A program made the position numbers and the translations under genes. Under the pieces are notes generated by a model, which made no database searches, was not told where the DNA came from, and saw only the letters and a list, made by a program, of their open reading frames with translations. Positions 54,754 through 63,060 of a stretch of 64,000 bases of DNA are shown one piece after another; positions within the stretch are counted from its first letter, which is position 1; each line of letters starts with the position of its first letter. The stretch is from Lachnospiraceae bacterium NK4A144 (GTDB lineage: Bacteria > Bacillota > Clostridia > Lachnospirales > Lachnospiraceae), in NCBI GenBank assembly GCA_000424365.1, contig AUJT01000002.1, positions 62,001-126,000 on the forward strand, written 5' to 3'.

Positions 54754-54860
54754 AACAAATCCTCTCTCCTAAACAAAATTAACAGATATCCCTATAAACG
54801 ACATCAAGATCCTATGATCAAAAGTCAAAACACTTTTGCCTCTGTCATCATTTTTTAACC

Positions 54861-54893
54861 CAAAAAACAGGCATGAAAATTTCATACCTGTTT
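54861..54893 (-). terminator. Rho-independent terminator of the suf operon
   Basis: AAACAGGTATGAAA/TTTCATGCCTGTTT on the minus strand (a 14-bp stem with one G-T pair) is followed by TTTT, 11 bases after the sufU stop. Confidence 0.88.
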
Positions 54894-54903
54894 ATTGAGA
54901 ACT

Positions 54904-55383
54904 TTATGAATTTACCGGACATTCCTCATGATCGGCGTGTGCTGAACCCTCTGTTTCATTCTTTTCGATCATCTCACGAAGTGTACGCCAACCAAGCACT
55001 GCACATTTTACACGCGCAGGCATATGTGAAATGTCTCGAAGGATTCCTGCTTCATCCAGATCATCAATATCTTCTTCCGATGCCTCCCCGCGAATCATTC
55101 TCATAAACTTATCCGCAAAATCAAGAGCAGTATCCTTATCCTCACCGATTATCAGATCCAGCATCATATCAGTAGACGCCTGACTTATAGCACATCCGCT
55201 GCCGGAAAATGAAGCATCGACTATCGTATCATCCTCTATCTGAAGCTCAAGGAAGATATCATCACCGCAAGTAGGATTAACACCCTCAAGGATCATTGTA
55301 GGATTCTCAAGCTTTCCCTTATGGGAAGGTCTGAGATTATGCTCATTCAGGATACCGTTATTATAAAGATTATTAATCGCCAT
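54904..55383 (-). CDS. sufU: Iron-sulfur cluster scaffold/sulfur acceptor SufU
   Basis: 159 residues. The three conserved Cys lie in NPTCGDDIFLEL, GSGCAISQAST and RVKCAVLGWRTL, with Asp in the first motif; together they bind zinc in SufU. The protein accepts sulfur from SufS. It overlaps the sufS stop by 11 bases and is the last gene of sufCBDSU. Confidence 0.95.
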   Translation of the reverse strand: MAINNLYNNGILNEHNLRPSHKGKLENPTMILEGVNPTCGDDIFLELQIEDDTIVDASFSGSGCAISQASTDMMLDLIIGEDKDTALDFADKFMRMIRGEASEEDIDDLDEAGILRDISHMPARVKCAVLGWRTLREMIEKNETEGSAHADHEECPVNS

Positions 55384-56590
55384 AACCCATGATTCCTCTT
55401 ATTTCTTTTACTTTATCCATGAAGAAACGGACATCTTCCTCATTATTATAGAGGTAAAGGCTGGCACGTGCCGTACTTGAAACATTCAGGTACTCAAGAA
55501 GCGGCTGTGCACAGTGATGTCCTGCTCGGATACAGATTTTATCGCCATCAAGGATTGATGATATATCGTGAGGGTGTACTCCGTCAATAGTAAATGAAAC
55601 AATGCCATTGTGCTTCTTCGGATCACTGCTTCCGAGAATATGAAAATACGGAAGCTTCGCTGCTTCTTCAAAAATAATGGATGTGAGTGCATCTTCTGTC
55701 TCACGGATAAAATCAAAACCAACATTTTTTAGATACTTTATCGCTGCATCAAGACCTACTGCACCCGTTGCATTGACAGTTCCTGCCTCAAACTTATGCG
55801 GTATCTCAGCCCATTTCTCAGTATCGCGCGTCACATACTCGATCATCTCACCGCCGCGAAGGAACGGAGGCATGGCTTCGAGAAGTTCTTTTCTGCCATA
55901 AAGAACGCCGATTCCAAAGGGTGCCATGAGCTTATGACCGGAAAATACCAGAAAATCTGCGCCGAGTTCTTTTACATCCACCTTCATATGCGGTGCTGAC
56001 TGGGCAGCATCTACTACAACAACTGCTCCGACAGCATGCGCCATATCAGAAATCTTCTTTACAGGATTTACGCAGCCAAGTACATTTGACACATGTCCCA
56101 CAGCGACAATCTTTACGCCATTAACGATCTTTTTCTGAAGTTCTGCGTCTGTAAAAGTACCGTCTGTCTCCGGCTCAAGATACTCAACCTTCGCACCGGT
56201 TCTCTCTGCTGCCATCCTCCAGGGAAGGATATTTGAGTGATGCTCCATAATAGTCGTGAGCACCGTGTCTCCCGGCTTAAGAACACTGCAGGCATAAGTA
56301 TAAGCAATGAGATTAAGGGATTCCGAAGCATTTCGGGTAAATACGATTTCTTTTGCAGAATCAGCTCCGATAAACTCTCTGACAGTCTCTCTGGCGTTTT
56401 CATAAGCATCCGTAGCCTCAATGCTGATACCATAGAGACCTCTGAGCGGATTAGCATTCATTTTTTCATTAAATTCACGTTCAGCATCTATCACAACCTG
56501 AGGTCTCTGTGATGTTGCCGCACTGTCAAGATAAGTAACTCCGGTCTTTTCAAAAATCGGAAAATCCTTTCGGAACTGATTTTCTAGCAT
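55373..56590 (-). CDS. sufS: Cysteine desulfurase SufS
   Basis: 405 residues, class-V aminotransferase fold. The PLP lysine lies in FSGHKLMAPFGIGVLYG (~225), the HHSNILPW element near 118, and the active cysteine in CIRAGHHCAQPLL (~360). It takes sulfur from cysteine and passes it to SufU. The start is AT-rich and lies 95 bases after sufD, with a strong RNA hairpin between the two. Confidence 0.96.
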   Translation of the reverse strand: MLENQFRKDFPIFEKTGVTYLDSAATSQRPQVVIDAEREFNEKMNANPLRGLYGISIEATDAYENARETVREFIGADSAKEIVFTRNASESLNLIAYTYACSVLKPGDTVLTTIMEHHSNILPWRMAAERTGAKVEYLEPETDGTFTDAELQKKIVNGVKIVAVGHVSNVLGCVNPVKKISDMAHAVGAVVVVDAAQSAPHMKVDVKELGADFLVFSGHKLMAPFGIGVLYGRKELLEAMPPFLRGGEMIEYVTRDTEKWAEIPHKFEAGTVNATGAVGLDAAIKYLKNVGFDFIRETEDALTSIIFEEAAKLPYFHILGSSDPKKHNGIVSFTIDGVHPHDISSILDGDKICIRAGHHCAQPLLEYLNVSSTARASLYLYNNEEDVRFFMDKVKEIRGIMGYGD

Positions 56591-56632
56591 AATCCCACTA
56601 CTCCTAATCTATATTTATCGTATTTCTAACAT

Positions 56633-56666
56633 AGCGACTATTCCGTTGATCAACAGAACAGCCGCT
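56633..56666 (-). other. 34-nt RNA hairpin between sufD and sufS
   Basis: The transcript strand reads AGCGGCTGTTCTGTTGAT followed by CAACGGAATAGTCGCT. It pairs end to end: of 15 stem pairs around a GATC loop, three are G-U wobble and the others are Watson-Crick. In the DNA sense of the plus strand these same three positions are A-C mismatches, so only the transcribed strand folds fully. There is no T-run after it, so it is not an ordinary terminator. Confidence 0.72.
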
Positions 56667-56685
56667 AATGAGATAATTCTGTATT

Positions 56686-57747
56686 TTACAACACTTCTTC
56701 TATAAACTGCTGGATACGTCCGAGTGTATTTACGTCCTGTATCATTCGGTTTACATTATTAAGTCTTGCCTTTGTCATGAGTATCTCTGCTTCTCTCTCG
56801 GAAATACCGCGAGATTCCATATAGAAAAGCATATCCTCAGAAAGACGTCCAATGGTTGCTCCGTGAGTACCTTCCACATCTTCCTCGCTGCAAAGGATAT
56901 TCGGAAGCGACTTATTATGCACATCCTTGGAAAGCAGAAGTACATTTTCCTGCTCATCGCCGACCGCGCCCTTTGCACCGCGGATAAGGTTGATGGTTCC
57001 ACGGAAATTCTTTACAGACTTATCCATCATCGCACCGTTCAGGATAAGCTCACTTTCGCTCTTCTTTCCGTGATGGCGGATATTGTAGTTCATGTCGAGA
57101 AGCTGTGTGCCTCGTGTGAGGTATCCCACATTTCCGTCAAAACGGCTCTTTCTGCCATACAGATCTGCCTGGACACCGATAAAGTTCCTGCCGCCGCCAA
57201 GCTCCATCTGGATAATATCTACATGTGCATCGTCCGCAGTTACAGCACCTATATCATCAAAATGAAGATACTGGTCACCGAGCAGATTTGTTTTTACAAG
57301 GTGAATAGTTGCTCCTGCCTCAGCCTTGAGCTTTGTCTGGATTCCAAAGAAACCGGACTCATTTCTCTTAGATGTATAATTCATGATAACAGTGATCTCA
57401 CTGCCTTCCTCTGCAATGATCTCCTGCTTTCTAAGAAGTCCGTCACCCTCACCAAGCTTATAATCAAGACAGATCGGCTCTGAAACAGTTTTGCCCTTCT
57501 GAGCGCGTATTACCAGTGTCGGTACGTTTTCGCGCTTCATAAGATTTTCCATCTCAGGACCAACTCCGCCCTGTACATCATCTAAAAGACTTCCGTCCTT
57601 TTCAACAGTAACGCCATTCGGAAGATCCTGTATCACGAGATCTCCACGATTATTCAGCTTTACTGTCTCATCTATTCCAACTCCGTTCAGATCCAGAAAG
57701 TTCCAGGTCAGCGTCGGGAGCGGATTAAATACACCCTTAATTTCCAT
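56686..57747 (-). CDS. sufD: SufD, Fe-S cluster assembly protein
   Basis: 353 residues with the right-handed beta-helix SufBD core: GVQADLYGRKSRFDGNVGY (split here), LLDMNYNIRHHGKKSESELILNGAMMDKS (quoted as NYNIRHHGKKSESEL) and the conserved C-terminal helix motif with SEEDVEGTHGATIGRL and ISEREAEILM. It partners SufB and SufC in the scaffold complex. It lies 4 bases after sufB. Confidence 0.93.
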   Translation of the reverse strand: MEIKGVFNPLPTLTWNFLDLNGVGIDETVKLNNRGDLVIQDLPNGVTVEKDGSLLDDVQGGVGPEMENLMKRENVPTLVIRAQKGKTVSEPICLDYKLGEGDGLLRKQEIIAEEGSEITVIMNYTSKRNESGFFGIQTKLKAEAGATIHLVKTNLLGDQYLHFDDIGAVTADDAHVDIIQMELGGGRNFIGVQADLYGRKSRFDGNVGYLTRGTQLLDMNYNIRHHGKKSESELILNGAMMDKSVKNFRGTINLIRGAKGAVGDEQENVLLLSKDVHNKSLPNILCSEEDVEGTHGATIGRLSEDMLFYMESRGISEREAEILMTKARLNNVNRMIQDVNTLGRIQQFIEEVL

Positions 57748-57751
57748 TTGA

Positions 57752-59152
57752 TCAGCCTCCTGTCATTTCCAGATTGATAAGGTTATTCATCTCTACTGCA
57801 TATTCCAGCGGAAGTTCCTTAGATACAGGGTTTGCAAATCCGCTGACGATCATTGCACGAGCCTCATTCTCGGAAATACCACGGCTCATCAGATAAAATA
57901 CCGCATCGTCACTGATACGGCCGATCTTTGCCTCATGTCCGATATCTGCATCATCTGTACGGATATCCATTGCAGGAACCGTATCAGAAACGGAAATATC
58001 ATCAAGCATAAGTGACTGACAGGAAACAGTAGCCTTGGCATTCTTCGCCTGAGGCATAACTGTAATAGAGCTTCTGTATGTGCTTATACCGCCATCTTTA
58101 CTGATGGACTTGGAGCTGATACTGGAAGCTGTATTCTTACCGATCTGAATAACCTTTGCACCTGTATCCAGATTCTGAGTCTTTCCTGCAAATGTGATAC
58201 CTGTAAACTCCATGTGGGAATTATCACCCTTAAGTATCGTAGTCGGGTACAGGTAGCTTACATGAGAACCGAACGAACCGCTAACCCATTCCATTGTAGC
58301 GCCTTCTTCGCAGATAGCACGCTTGGTATTAAGGTTGTACATATTTTTGGACCAGTTCTCGATCGTAGAATAACGAAGATGCGCATTCTTGCCCACATAC
58401 AGCTCTACACATCCCGCATGAAGGTTTGCAACGCTGTACTTCGGAGCTGAACATCCCTCGATAAAGTGCAGGTCTGCACCTTCCTCAACGATAATAAGTG
58501 TATGCTCAAACTGACCTGCTCCCGGAGCATTCAGTCTGAAATATGACTGCAGCGGTATCTCTACCTTTACTCCTGCCGGTACATATACGAATGATCCGCC
58601 GGACCAAACCGCACCGTGAAGAGCAGCAAATTTATGATCTGTCGGAGGCACAAGCTTCATGAAATGTGACTTTACGAGGTCCTCATGATCCCTTAACGCA
58701 CTTTCCATATCAGTATAAACTACGCCCTGTGCCAGAACTTCTTCCTTAACATTATGATAAACAAGCTCTGAGTCATACTGGGCACCTACACCTGCAAGAC
58801 TCTTTCGCTCTGCATCCGGAATACCAAGTCTTTCAAAAGTGTTCTTGATATCGTCCGGAACCTCGGACCACTTGCCCTTCATTCCTGTGTTCGGACGCAC
58901 GTATGTTACGATATCGTCCATATTAAGTCCGGAAATATCCGGTCCCCACTCAGGGATCTTCTGCTCATTATATGTCTCCAGAGCCTTCAGACGAAATTCC
59001 GTCATCCACTCCGGATCATTCTTTTCCTTAGAGATCTGACGGACTATATCTTCTGTCAAACCTTCCTTAACCTTATAAAAATCTTTTTCATCGTAACGGA
59101 AATCGTAAAGGCTTCGGTCAATATCCTTTACATCCGGTTTGATTTCAGCCAT
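57752..59152 (-). CDS. sufB: SufB, Fe-S cluster scaffold protein
   Basis: 466 residues, the normal SufB length. WSGGSFVYVPAGVKVEIPLQ, EGADLHFIEGCSAPKYS, RAICEEGATMEWVSGSFGSHVSY (part), and the C-terminal DADIGHEAKIGRISDDAVFYL are family landmarks. It forms the cluster scaffold with SufC and SufD. It starts directly at the sufC stop. Confidence 0.96.
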   Translation of the reverse strand: MAEIKPDVKDIDRSLYDFRYDEKDFYKVKEGLTEDIVRQISKEKNDPEWMTEFRLKALETYNEQKIPEWGPDISGLNMDDIVTYVRPNTGMKGKWSEVPDDIKNTFERLGIPDAERKSLAGVGAQYDSELVYHNVKEEVLAQGVVYTDMESALRDHEDLVKSHFMKLVPPTDHKFAALHGAVWSGGSFVYVPAGVKVEIPLQSYFRLNAPGAGQFEHTLIIVEEGADLHFIEGCSAPKYSVANLHAGCVELYVGKNAHLRYSTIENWSKNMYNLNTKRAICEEGATMEWVSGSFGSHVSYLYPTTILKGDNSHMEFTGITFAGKTQNLDTGAKVIQIGKNTASSISSKSISKDGGISTYRSSITVMPQAKNAKATVSCQSLMLDDISVSDTVPAMDIRTDDADIGHEAKIGRISDDAVFYLMSRGISENEARAMIVSGFANPVSKELPLEYAVEMNNLINLEMTGG

Positions 59153-59904
59153 CAGTCTTTCTCCTGTCCGCCGATAAAGCGCTCAAATCCATGCTCATTG
59201 ATCTCAGTAACGAGCGATGCATCACCTGTTTCAACTATCTTTCCTTTAACAAGGACATGAGTATAGTCAACATTCAGTGATTCAAGGATACGTGTTGAAT
59301 GTGTGATTATAAGGAGTGCACCGTCACGCTTTTTCTGATATTCTTCAATACCTCTGGAAACTGTGCGAACAGCATCTACATCAAGACCTGAATCTGTCTC
59401 ATCAAGTATCGCCAGCTTAGGATTCAGCATGAGAAGCTGAAGGATCTCAGCCTTCTTTTTCTCACCACCGGAAAATCCAACGTTAAGATCACGATCCTTA
59501 TAGGAAGAATCGAAAGAAAGAACTTCCATTGCTTCCTTAAGATTTTTTTTGAACTCAGAATATTTGATCTTTTCTCCGGACTGCTGAACGATCGAATTAC
59601 GGATAAAGCTTGAAAGAGAGATTCCCGGAACCTCGAGCGGATTCTGGAAAGAAAGGAACATTCCTGCCTTTGCTCTTTTATCAGCTGATTCATCTTTTAT
59701 AGAAAGGCCATTAAAGAAAATATCTCCTCCTGTGACCTTATAATTCGGATTACCCATCAGAGCATAGCCAAGGGTAGATTTACCGGCACCATTCGGGCCC
59801 ATAAGTACATGTGTCTCACCCTTATTGATCTCAAGTGTGACTCCGTGAAGGATCTCGCTATCCTCCACCCCTACCGAAAGATTCCTAACGTCAAGTAAAG
59901 CCAT
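59152..59904 (-). CDS. sufC: SufC, ABC-type ATPase of Fe-S assembly
   Basis: 250 residues. Walker A GPNGAGKST near 38-46, signature FSGGEKKKAEILQ, Walker B KLAILDETDSGLD, and switch His in ITHSTRIL. It drives conformational change of SufB/SufD. It is the first gene of the suf operon, with an approximately 120-nt leader carrying the motif at 59918-59963. Confidence 0.97.
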   Translation of the reverse strand: MALLDVRNLSVGVEDSEILHGVTLEINKGETHVLMGPNGAGKSTLGYALMGNPNYKVTGGDIFFNGLSIKDESADKRAKAGMFLSFQNPLEVPGISLSSFIRNSIVQQSGEKIKYSEFKKNLKEAMEVLSFDSSYKDRDLNVGFSGGEKKKAEILQLLMLNPKLAILDETDSGLDVDAVRTVSRGIEEYQKKRDGALLIITHSTRILESLNVDYTHVLVKGKIVETGDASLVTEINEHGFERFIGGQEKD

Positions 59905-59917
59905 TTTTTTCTCCTCA

Positions 59918-59963
59918 TAAACGTCAGTTTAAAACTGACTTAATATTGTCGGATTTACGTTTT
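59918..59963 (-). promoter_or_regulatory. 46-base leader motif of suf, shared with zapA
   Basis: As transcribed AAAACGTAAATCCGACA, then ATATTAAGTCAG, then TTTTAAACTGACGTTTA. It includes the near-palindrome GTCAGTTT-T-AAACTGAC. It aligns over its full length with 41925-41970, at 35 of 46 bases. Function unknown. Confidence 0.55.
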
Positions 59964-60030
59964 ATATCCTCTATATATACTAGGTTTTGTATGATTTCTT
60001 ACATTTCCTAGTGAGATACCGTAGAATGAA

Positions 60031-60059
60031 ATGATAACACATCCATATTATACAGTCAA
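60031..60059 (-). promoter_or_regulatory. sufC: Promoter of the suf operon
   Basis: The -35 is TTGACT (60054-60059), the spacer 17 bases, the -10 TATCAT (60031-60036). Transcription would start near 60024. Confidence 0.65.
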
Positions 60060-60094
60060 CTTGCACGCAATCTATTGGATCAAACATCTTTTCT

Positions 60095-60268
60095 TTATTT
60101 CTGATGTCTTACAACTGCATACTCATCATCTGCCGAATAATATGGACAATCAAAGTTGGTCCCTGACAAAAAGCGATACATCTCATCCTGATCCAGATTT
60201 ACCTCACAGGTATAATACTCCGCTTCTTCATCATAAACATAATTAACACAGCTGTCACAATTAGTCAT
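60095..60268 (-). CDS. DUF6472-type small protein (57 aa)
   Basis: MTNCDSCVNYVYDEEAEYYT at the start, CEVNLDQDEMYRFLSG, and CPYYSADDEYAVVRHQK at the end. The four Cys in CDSC, C and C-containing segments suggest a small metal-binding or redox protein. The pattern matches the DUF6472 mini-proteins widespread in Lachnospiraceae, whose function is unknown. GAGGG precedes the ATG. The gene lies between the pyruvate kinase terminator and the suf promoter and is too short for many gene finders. Confidence 0.82.
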   Translation of the reverse strand: MTNCDSCVNYVYDEEAEYYTCEVNLDQDEMYRFLSGTNFDCPYYSADDEYAVVRHQK

Positions 60269-60304
60269 AGCACCCTCTTTAACAAAATTCCAACGGAATT
60301 AAAC

Positions 60305-60348
60305 AAAACCGCTGTGCAGTCAGTTCTTACTGACCATACAGCGGTTTT
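60305..60348 (-). terminator. Terminator-like hairpin after pyruvate kinase
   Basis: AAAACCGCTGT/ACAGCGGTTTT on the minus strand, with an inner TCAGT/ACTGA, is followed by TTTTG. It lies 130 bases after the pyk stop. A promoter (60350-60378) lies just before it, so the hairpin may form the 5' end of the DUF6472 transcript. Confidence 0.7.
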
Positions 60349-60349
60349 T

Positions 60350-60378
60350 ATTATAATGTCGAGGCACTTTCATGTAAA
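60350..60378 (-). promoter_or_regulatory. Promoter upstream of the DUF6472 gene
   Basis: The -35 is TTTACA (60373-60378), the spacer 17 bases, the -10 a perfect TATAAT (60350-60355). It drives transcription through the hairpin at 60305-60348. Confidence 0.6.
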
Positions 60379-60475
60379 GTTACATCGGTTACAAATCTCC
60401 GATACTCGACAATCTTGTTGAATTACGCCATGCTAACACACGACATTCTATTTTTTAAGAAAAGACCTGCAGGAA

Positions 60476-61897
60476 TTAAACTTCCTCTACACGGATCATG
60501 TTTGTCTTTCCGGATACACCAAGCGGAAGACCGGCTGTAAGAACAACCTTGCTGCCATGGCGGATAATACCTGCAAGCTCAGCCTGATGAATAGCTGACT
60601 CAAACAGAGCCTCAGCATCTTCTTCCTGCTTGATCACAAGCGGAATAGTATCGAAGAGAAGATTTGTCTGGTAAGCAACTCTTGACTCTGTGCTGCATGC
60701 CACGATCGGGCATGTAGGCTTAAATCTTGAAAGTCTCTCTGCTGTAAAGCCGGACATTGTAACTGCGATGATAGCATCAGCATTAATATCCTGAGCAACT
60801 GTACATGCTGCATGTGAGATAGCCATTGTTGTCTCCGGAATAATGGCATTACGATAACGGTCGATCATACGCTGCTCATAATCGATATCGCCCTCTGTTC
60901 TCTCAGCGATACGGGACATGATCTCAACTGCCTCTACAGGATAAGAACCGTTTGCAGTCTCACCGGAAAGCATGATAGCTGTAGTACCATCATAGATAGC
61001 GTTAGCTACGTCAGTGGTCTCAGCACGTGTCGGACGCGGATTGTGGATCATGGAATCCAGCATCTGAGTAGCTGTGATAACGATCTTACCCTCTCTCTCA
61101 GCGAGCTTGATCATCTTTTTCTGAAGTGAAGGAACTTCCTCAAGCGGAACCTCAACACCGAGGTCACCTCTTGCTACCATGATTCCGTCTGCAACCTTAA
61201 GGATCTCTTCTATATTACGAACACCCTGTACAGACTCGATCTTTGCGATGATCTTCATCTTGCTTCCGTGACGGTCAAGAAGCTTTCTTACCTGCATGAT
61301 ATCATCTGCTGTACGTGTAAAGGATGCTGCGATAAAGTCAAAACCAAGTCTGCATCCGAATACGATATCTTCACGATCCTTATCGCTAATGAAAGGCATT
61401 GAAAGGTCTGCACCCGGAACGTTTACGCCCTTACGATCTGATACAGGACCATCGTTCATTACTGTACAAACAATATCAGTAGAACCAACCTTATCAACAT
61501 GAAGCTCGATAAGACCATCATCGATAAGGATAGAACCACCCTCTTTTACATCATTAACAAGACCAGCATAGTTTACATATGCCTTTGTCTCATCACCAAC
61601 TATCTCCTCAGTTGTAAGAGTGAATGTCTGTCCCTTCTTCAGCTGATACTTTTTATTTTCTTCCTTGAATGTACCAAGACGGATCTCCGGTCCTCTGGTA
61701 TCAAGGAGAGTACCGATAGGCTTATCCATCTCTGTTCTGATCTTCTTCAGATTTTTGAACTTTGCTCCATGCTCCTCATGATCACCATGAGAGAAGTTAA
61801 ATCTGGCAATGTTCATGCCTGCCTTTATAAGTTTACGGAGCATATCCTCGCTCTGTGATGCAGGTCCGATGGTACATACAATTTTGGTTCTTCTCAT
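60476..61897 (-). CDS. pyk: Pyruvate kinase
   Basis: 473 residues, lacking the extra C-terminal PEP-like domain seen in some Firmicutes. RTKIVCTIGPASQSEDML, MNIARFNFSHGDHEEH, the ATP/metal site ARGDLGVEVPLEEVP and ITATQMLDSMIHNPRPTRAE are intact. It converts phosphoenolpyruvate and ADP to pyruvate and ATP, feeding PFOR. AAAGGA precedes the start. It is monocistronic; its promoter is near 61968-61996. Confidence 0.97.
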   Translation of the reverse strand: MRRTKIVCTIGPASQSEDMLRKLIKAGMNIARFNFSHGDHEEHGAKFKNLKKIRTEMDKPIGTLLDTRGPEIRLGTFKEENKKYQLKKGQTFTLTTEEIVGDETKAYVNYAGLVNDVKEGGSILIDDGLIELHVDKVGSTDIVCTVMNDGPVSDRKGVNVPGADLSMPFISDKDREDIVFGCRLGFDFIAASFTRTADDIMQVRKLLDRHGSKMKIIAKIESVQGVRNIEEILKVADGIMVARGDLGVEVPLEEVPSLQKKMIKLAEREGKIVITATQMLDSMIHNPRPTRAETTDVANAIYDGTTAIMLSGETANGSYPVEAVEIMSRIAERTEGDIDYEQRMIDRYRNAIIPETTMAISHAACTVAQDINADAIIAVTMSGFTAERLSRFKPTCPIVACSTESRVAYQTNLLFDTIPLVIKQEEDAEALFESAIHQAELAGIIRHGSKVVLTAGLPLGVSGKTNMIRVEEV

Positions 61898-61967
61898 TCG
61901 TTTGTTCCTTTCTCATGCCCGTATTCGCTACAGACAGTGGTCTTTTCTCTCGTTTCAAAACACGCGT

Positions 61968-61996
61968 AGTATCGTATCACAGTTAATGCACGACAA
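61968..61996 (-). promoter_or_regulatory. pyk: Promoter of pyk
   Basis: The -35 is TTGTCG (61991-61996), the spacer 17 bases, the -10 GATACT (61968-61973); moderate fit to consensus. Confidence 0.5.
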
Positions 61997-62083
61997 ACAC
62001 CCCTTTTTTCGTAAAAATCTAAAATTCTCCTTTTCTATATCATTCGTGTACATATATCAGCAATCCACTGTACAAAATGTATA

Positions 62084-62095
62084 TGAAACGTTTCA
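62084..62095. promoter_or_regulatory. Palindrome upstream of pyk, possible LacI-type operator
   Basis: TGAAACGTTTCA is a perfect 12-base palindrome centred on CG, about 90 bases upstream of the pyk -35. It resembles LacI/CcpA-family sites but is 2 bases shorter than a standard cre. The rest of 61997-62291 is A+T-rich and without a gene. Confidence 0.35.
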
Positions 62096-62291
62096 AACTT
62101 TAATTTTTATATTGCACATTTTTGTTCTATATCGACACATTATTGTAGTTTGCATATACACCCCGTCCCATTTTATCCTTTTTTATATATCTATGATGAC
62201 CATATGACACAAATGGTTTTTAGACACTTTTATCATTTTGTGTGCATTTTTCACTTTTAGGAATTCAATTGTTATTTCCTATAAGTTAAAT

Positions 62292-62377
62292 AATGTAAGG
62301 GGCAAAAGTAAGGGTCAAAAGGTCTCAATCCTCTTTGTGCAAGCACAATCGGATTTTGACCTTTTGACCCTTACATC
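62292..62377. repeat. MITE-like palindromic element, copy 3 (86 bp)
   Basis: It begins AATGTAAGGGGCAAAAG and ends CTTTTGACCCTTACATC, with the common core. The internal arms GGGTCAAAAGGTC and GACCTTTTGACCC pair almost perfectly around the core hairpin. The flanks AGTTAAAT (62284-62291) and ATTTAATT (62378-62385) match at 6 of 8. It lies 36 bases after the PH-domain gene stop. Confidence 0.8.
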
Positions 62378-62413
62378 ATTTAATTATAGATTCAGCGATA
62401 AACCCATTACGTT

Positions 62414-62833
62414 TCAGTTTCTATAATCATCCTCATAATCTTCATCAAGATGGCCTTCATGCTCGTCATGCAGAAATTCTCTGCTGCTTACGCGCTTTCT
62501 GTCTCTTTCTTTTTCGATGAGACTTGATAACTGTTCCATAACTGCCGTTGAATTCTTAATGTTTTTAATCTCGAAATCGCCGAGAGATCTGTCACCTGAA
62601 CAGCATCTTATAGTTCCAAGTCCAAAGATCCTCTGCCCTAGCGTCCTGCTAAGAGATATATCCATGATCCTGTAAAGACGTACCTCATCTCTTTTCAGAT
62701 TAAAGAACCCTTTTTCGATAAAAAGCCGTTCTTCCGTCAGTGAATAGATCGTAAAACTCCACGGAAGCCCAAAAATAGTACGCTTGCGATCTCTCCACAG
62801 GTATTCTGTATTTCCGTTTGCATTTTTACTCAT
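62414..62833 (-). CDS. PH-domain (bPH2-like) protein
   Basis: 139 residues. EYLWRDRKRTIFGLPWSFTIYSLTEERLFIEKG and DEVRLYRIMDISLSRTLGQRIFGLGTI (both in part) match bacterial PH domains of the YdbS/bPH2 type. The C-terminus is charged and variable (ending HLDEDYEDDYRN). It has no membrane segment and may bind lipids or proteins. GAGGG precedes the ATG. It is followed by repeat copy 3 and preceded by a palindrome-rich gap. Confidence 0.85.
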   Translation of the reverse strand: MSKNANGNTEYLWRDRKRTIFGLPWSFTIYSLTEERLFIEKGFFNLKRDEVRLYRIMDISLSRTLGQRIFGLGTIRCCSGDRSLGDFEIKNIKNSTAVMEQLSSLIEKERDRKRVSSREFLHDEHEGHLDEDYEDDYRN

Positions 62834-62925
62834 CTGTTTTCCGTCCCTCTGTAATATTCGTTTTGATCCTGATCGATCGTTATCGGATCGTTACTGTTCA
62901 CTCGCTTCCAGCTCGCTCACGTAAC

Positions 62926-62967
62926 GGATTTTGCCAATTAAATCGCCTTCGGCGATGGGCAAAATCC
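62926..62967. repeat. Intergenic palindrome (REP-like) upstream of the PH gene
   Basis: GGATTTTGCC (62926-62935) pairs with GGCAAAATCC (62958-62967), and inside it ATCGCC-TTC-GGCGAT forms a second hairpin. No T-run follows on either strand, so it is not an ordinary terminator. Nearby CGATC...GGATCG also pairs. It differs in sequence from the three MITE-like copies. Confidence 0.6.
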
Positions 62968-63060
62968 AATGGCTTTTCATCGTTCTTGGTCGTAAACTCC
63001 GCAGTAAATGCTCCGTTTACGTCTGAACTGTAACATCGGATCTTCATTTCTCAAATGACA

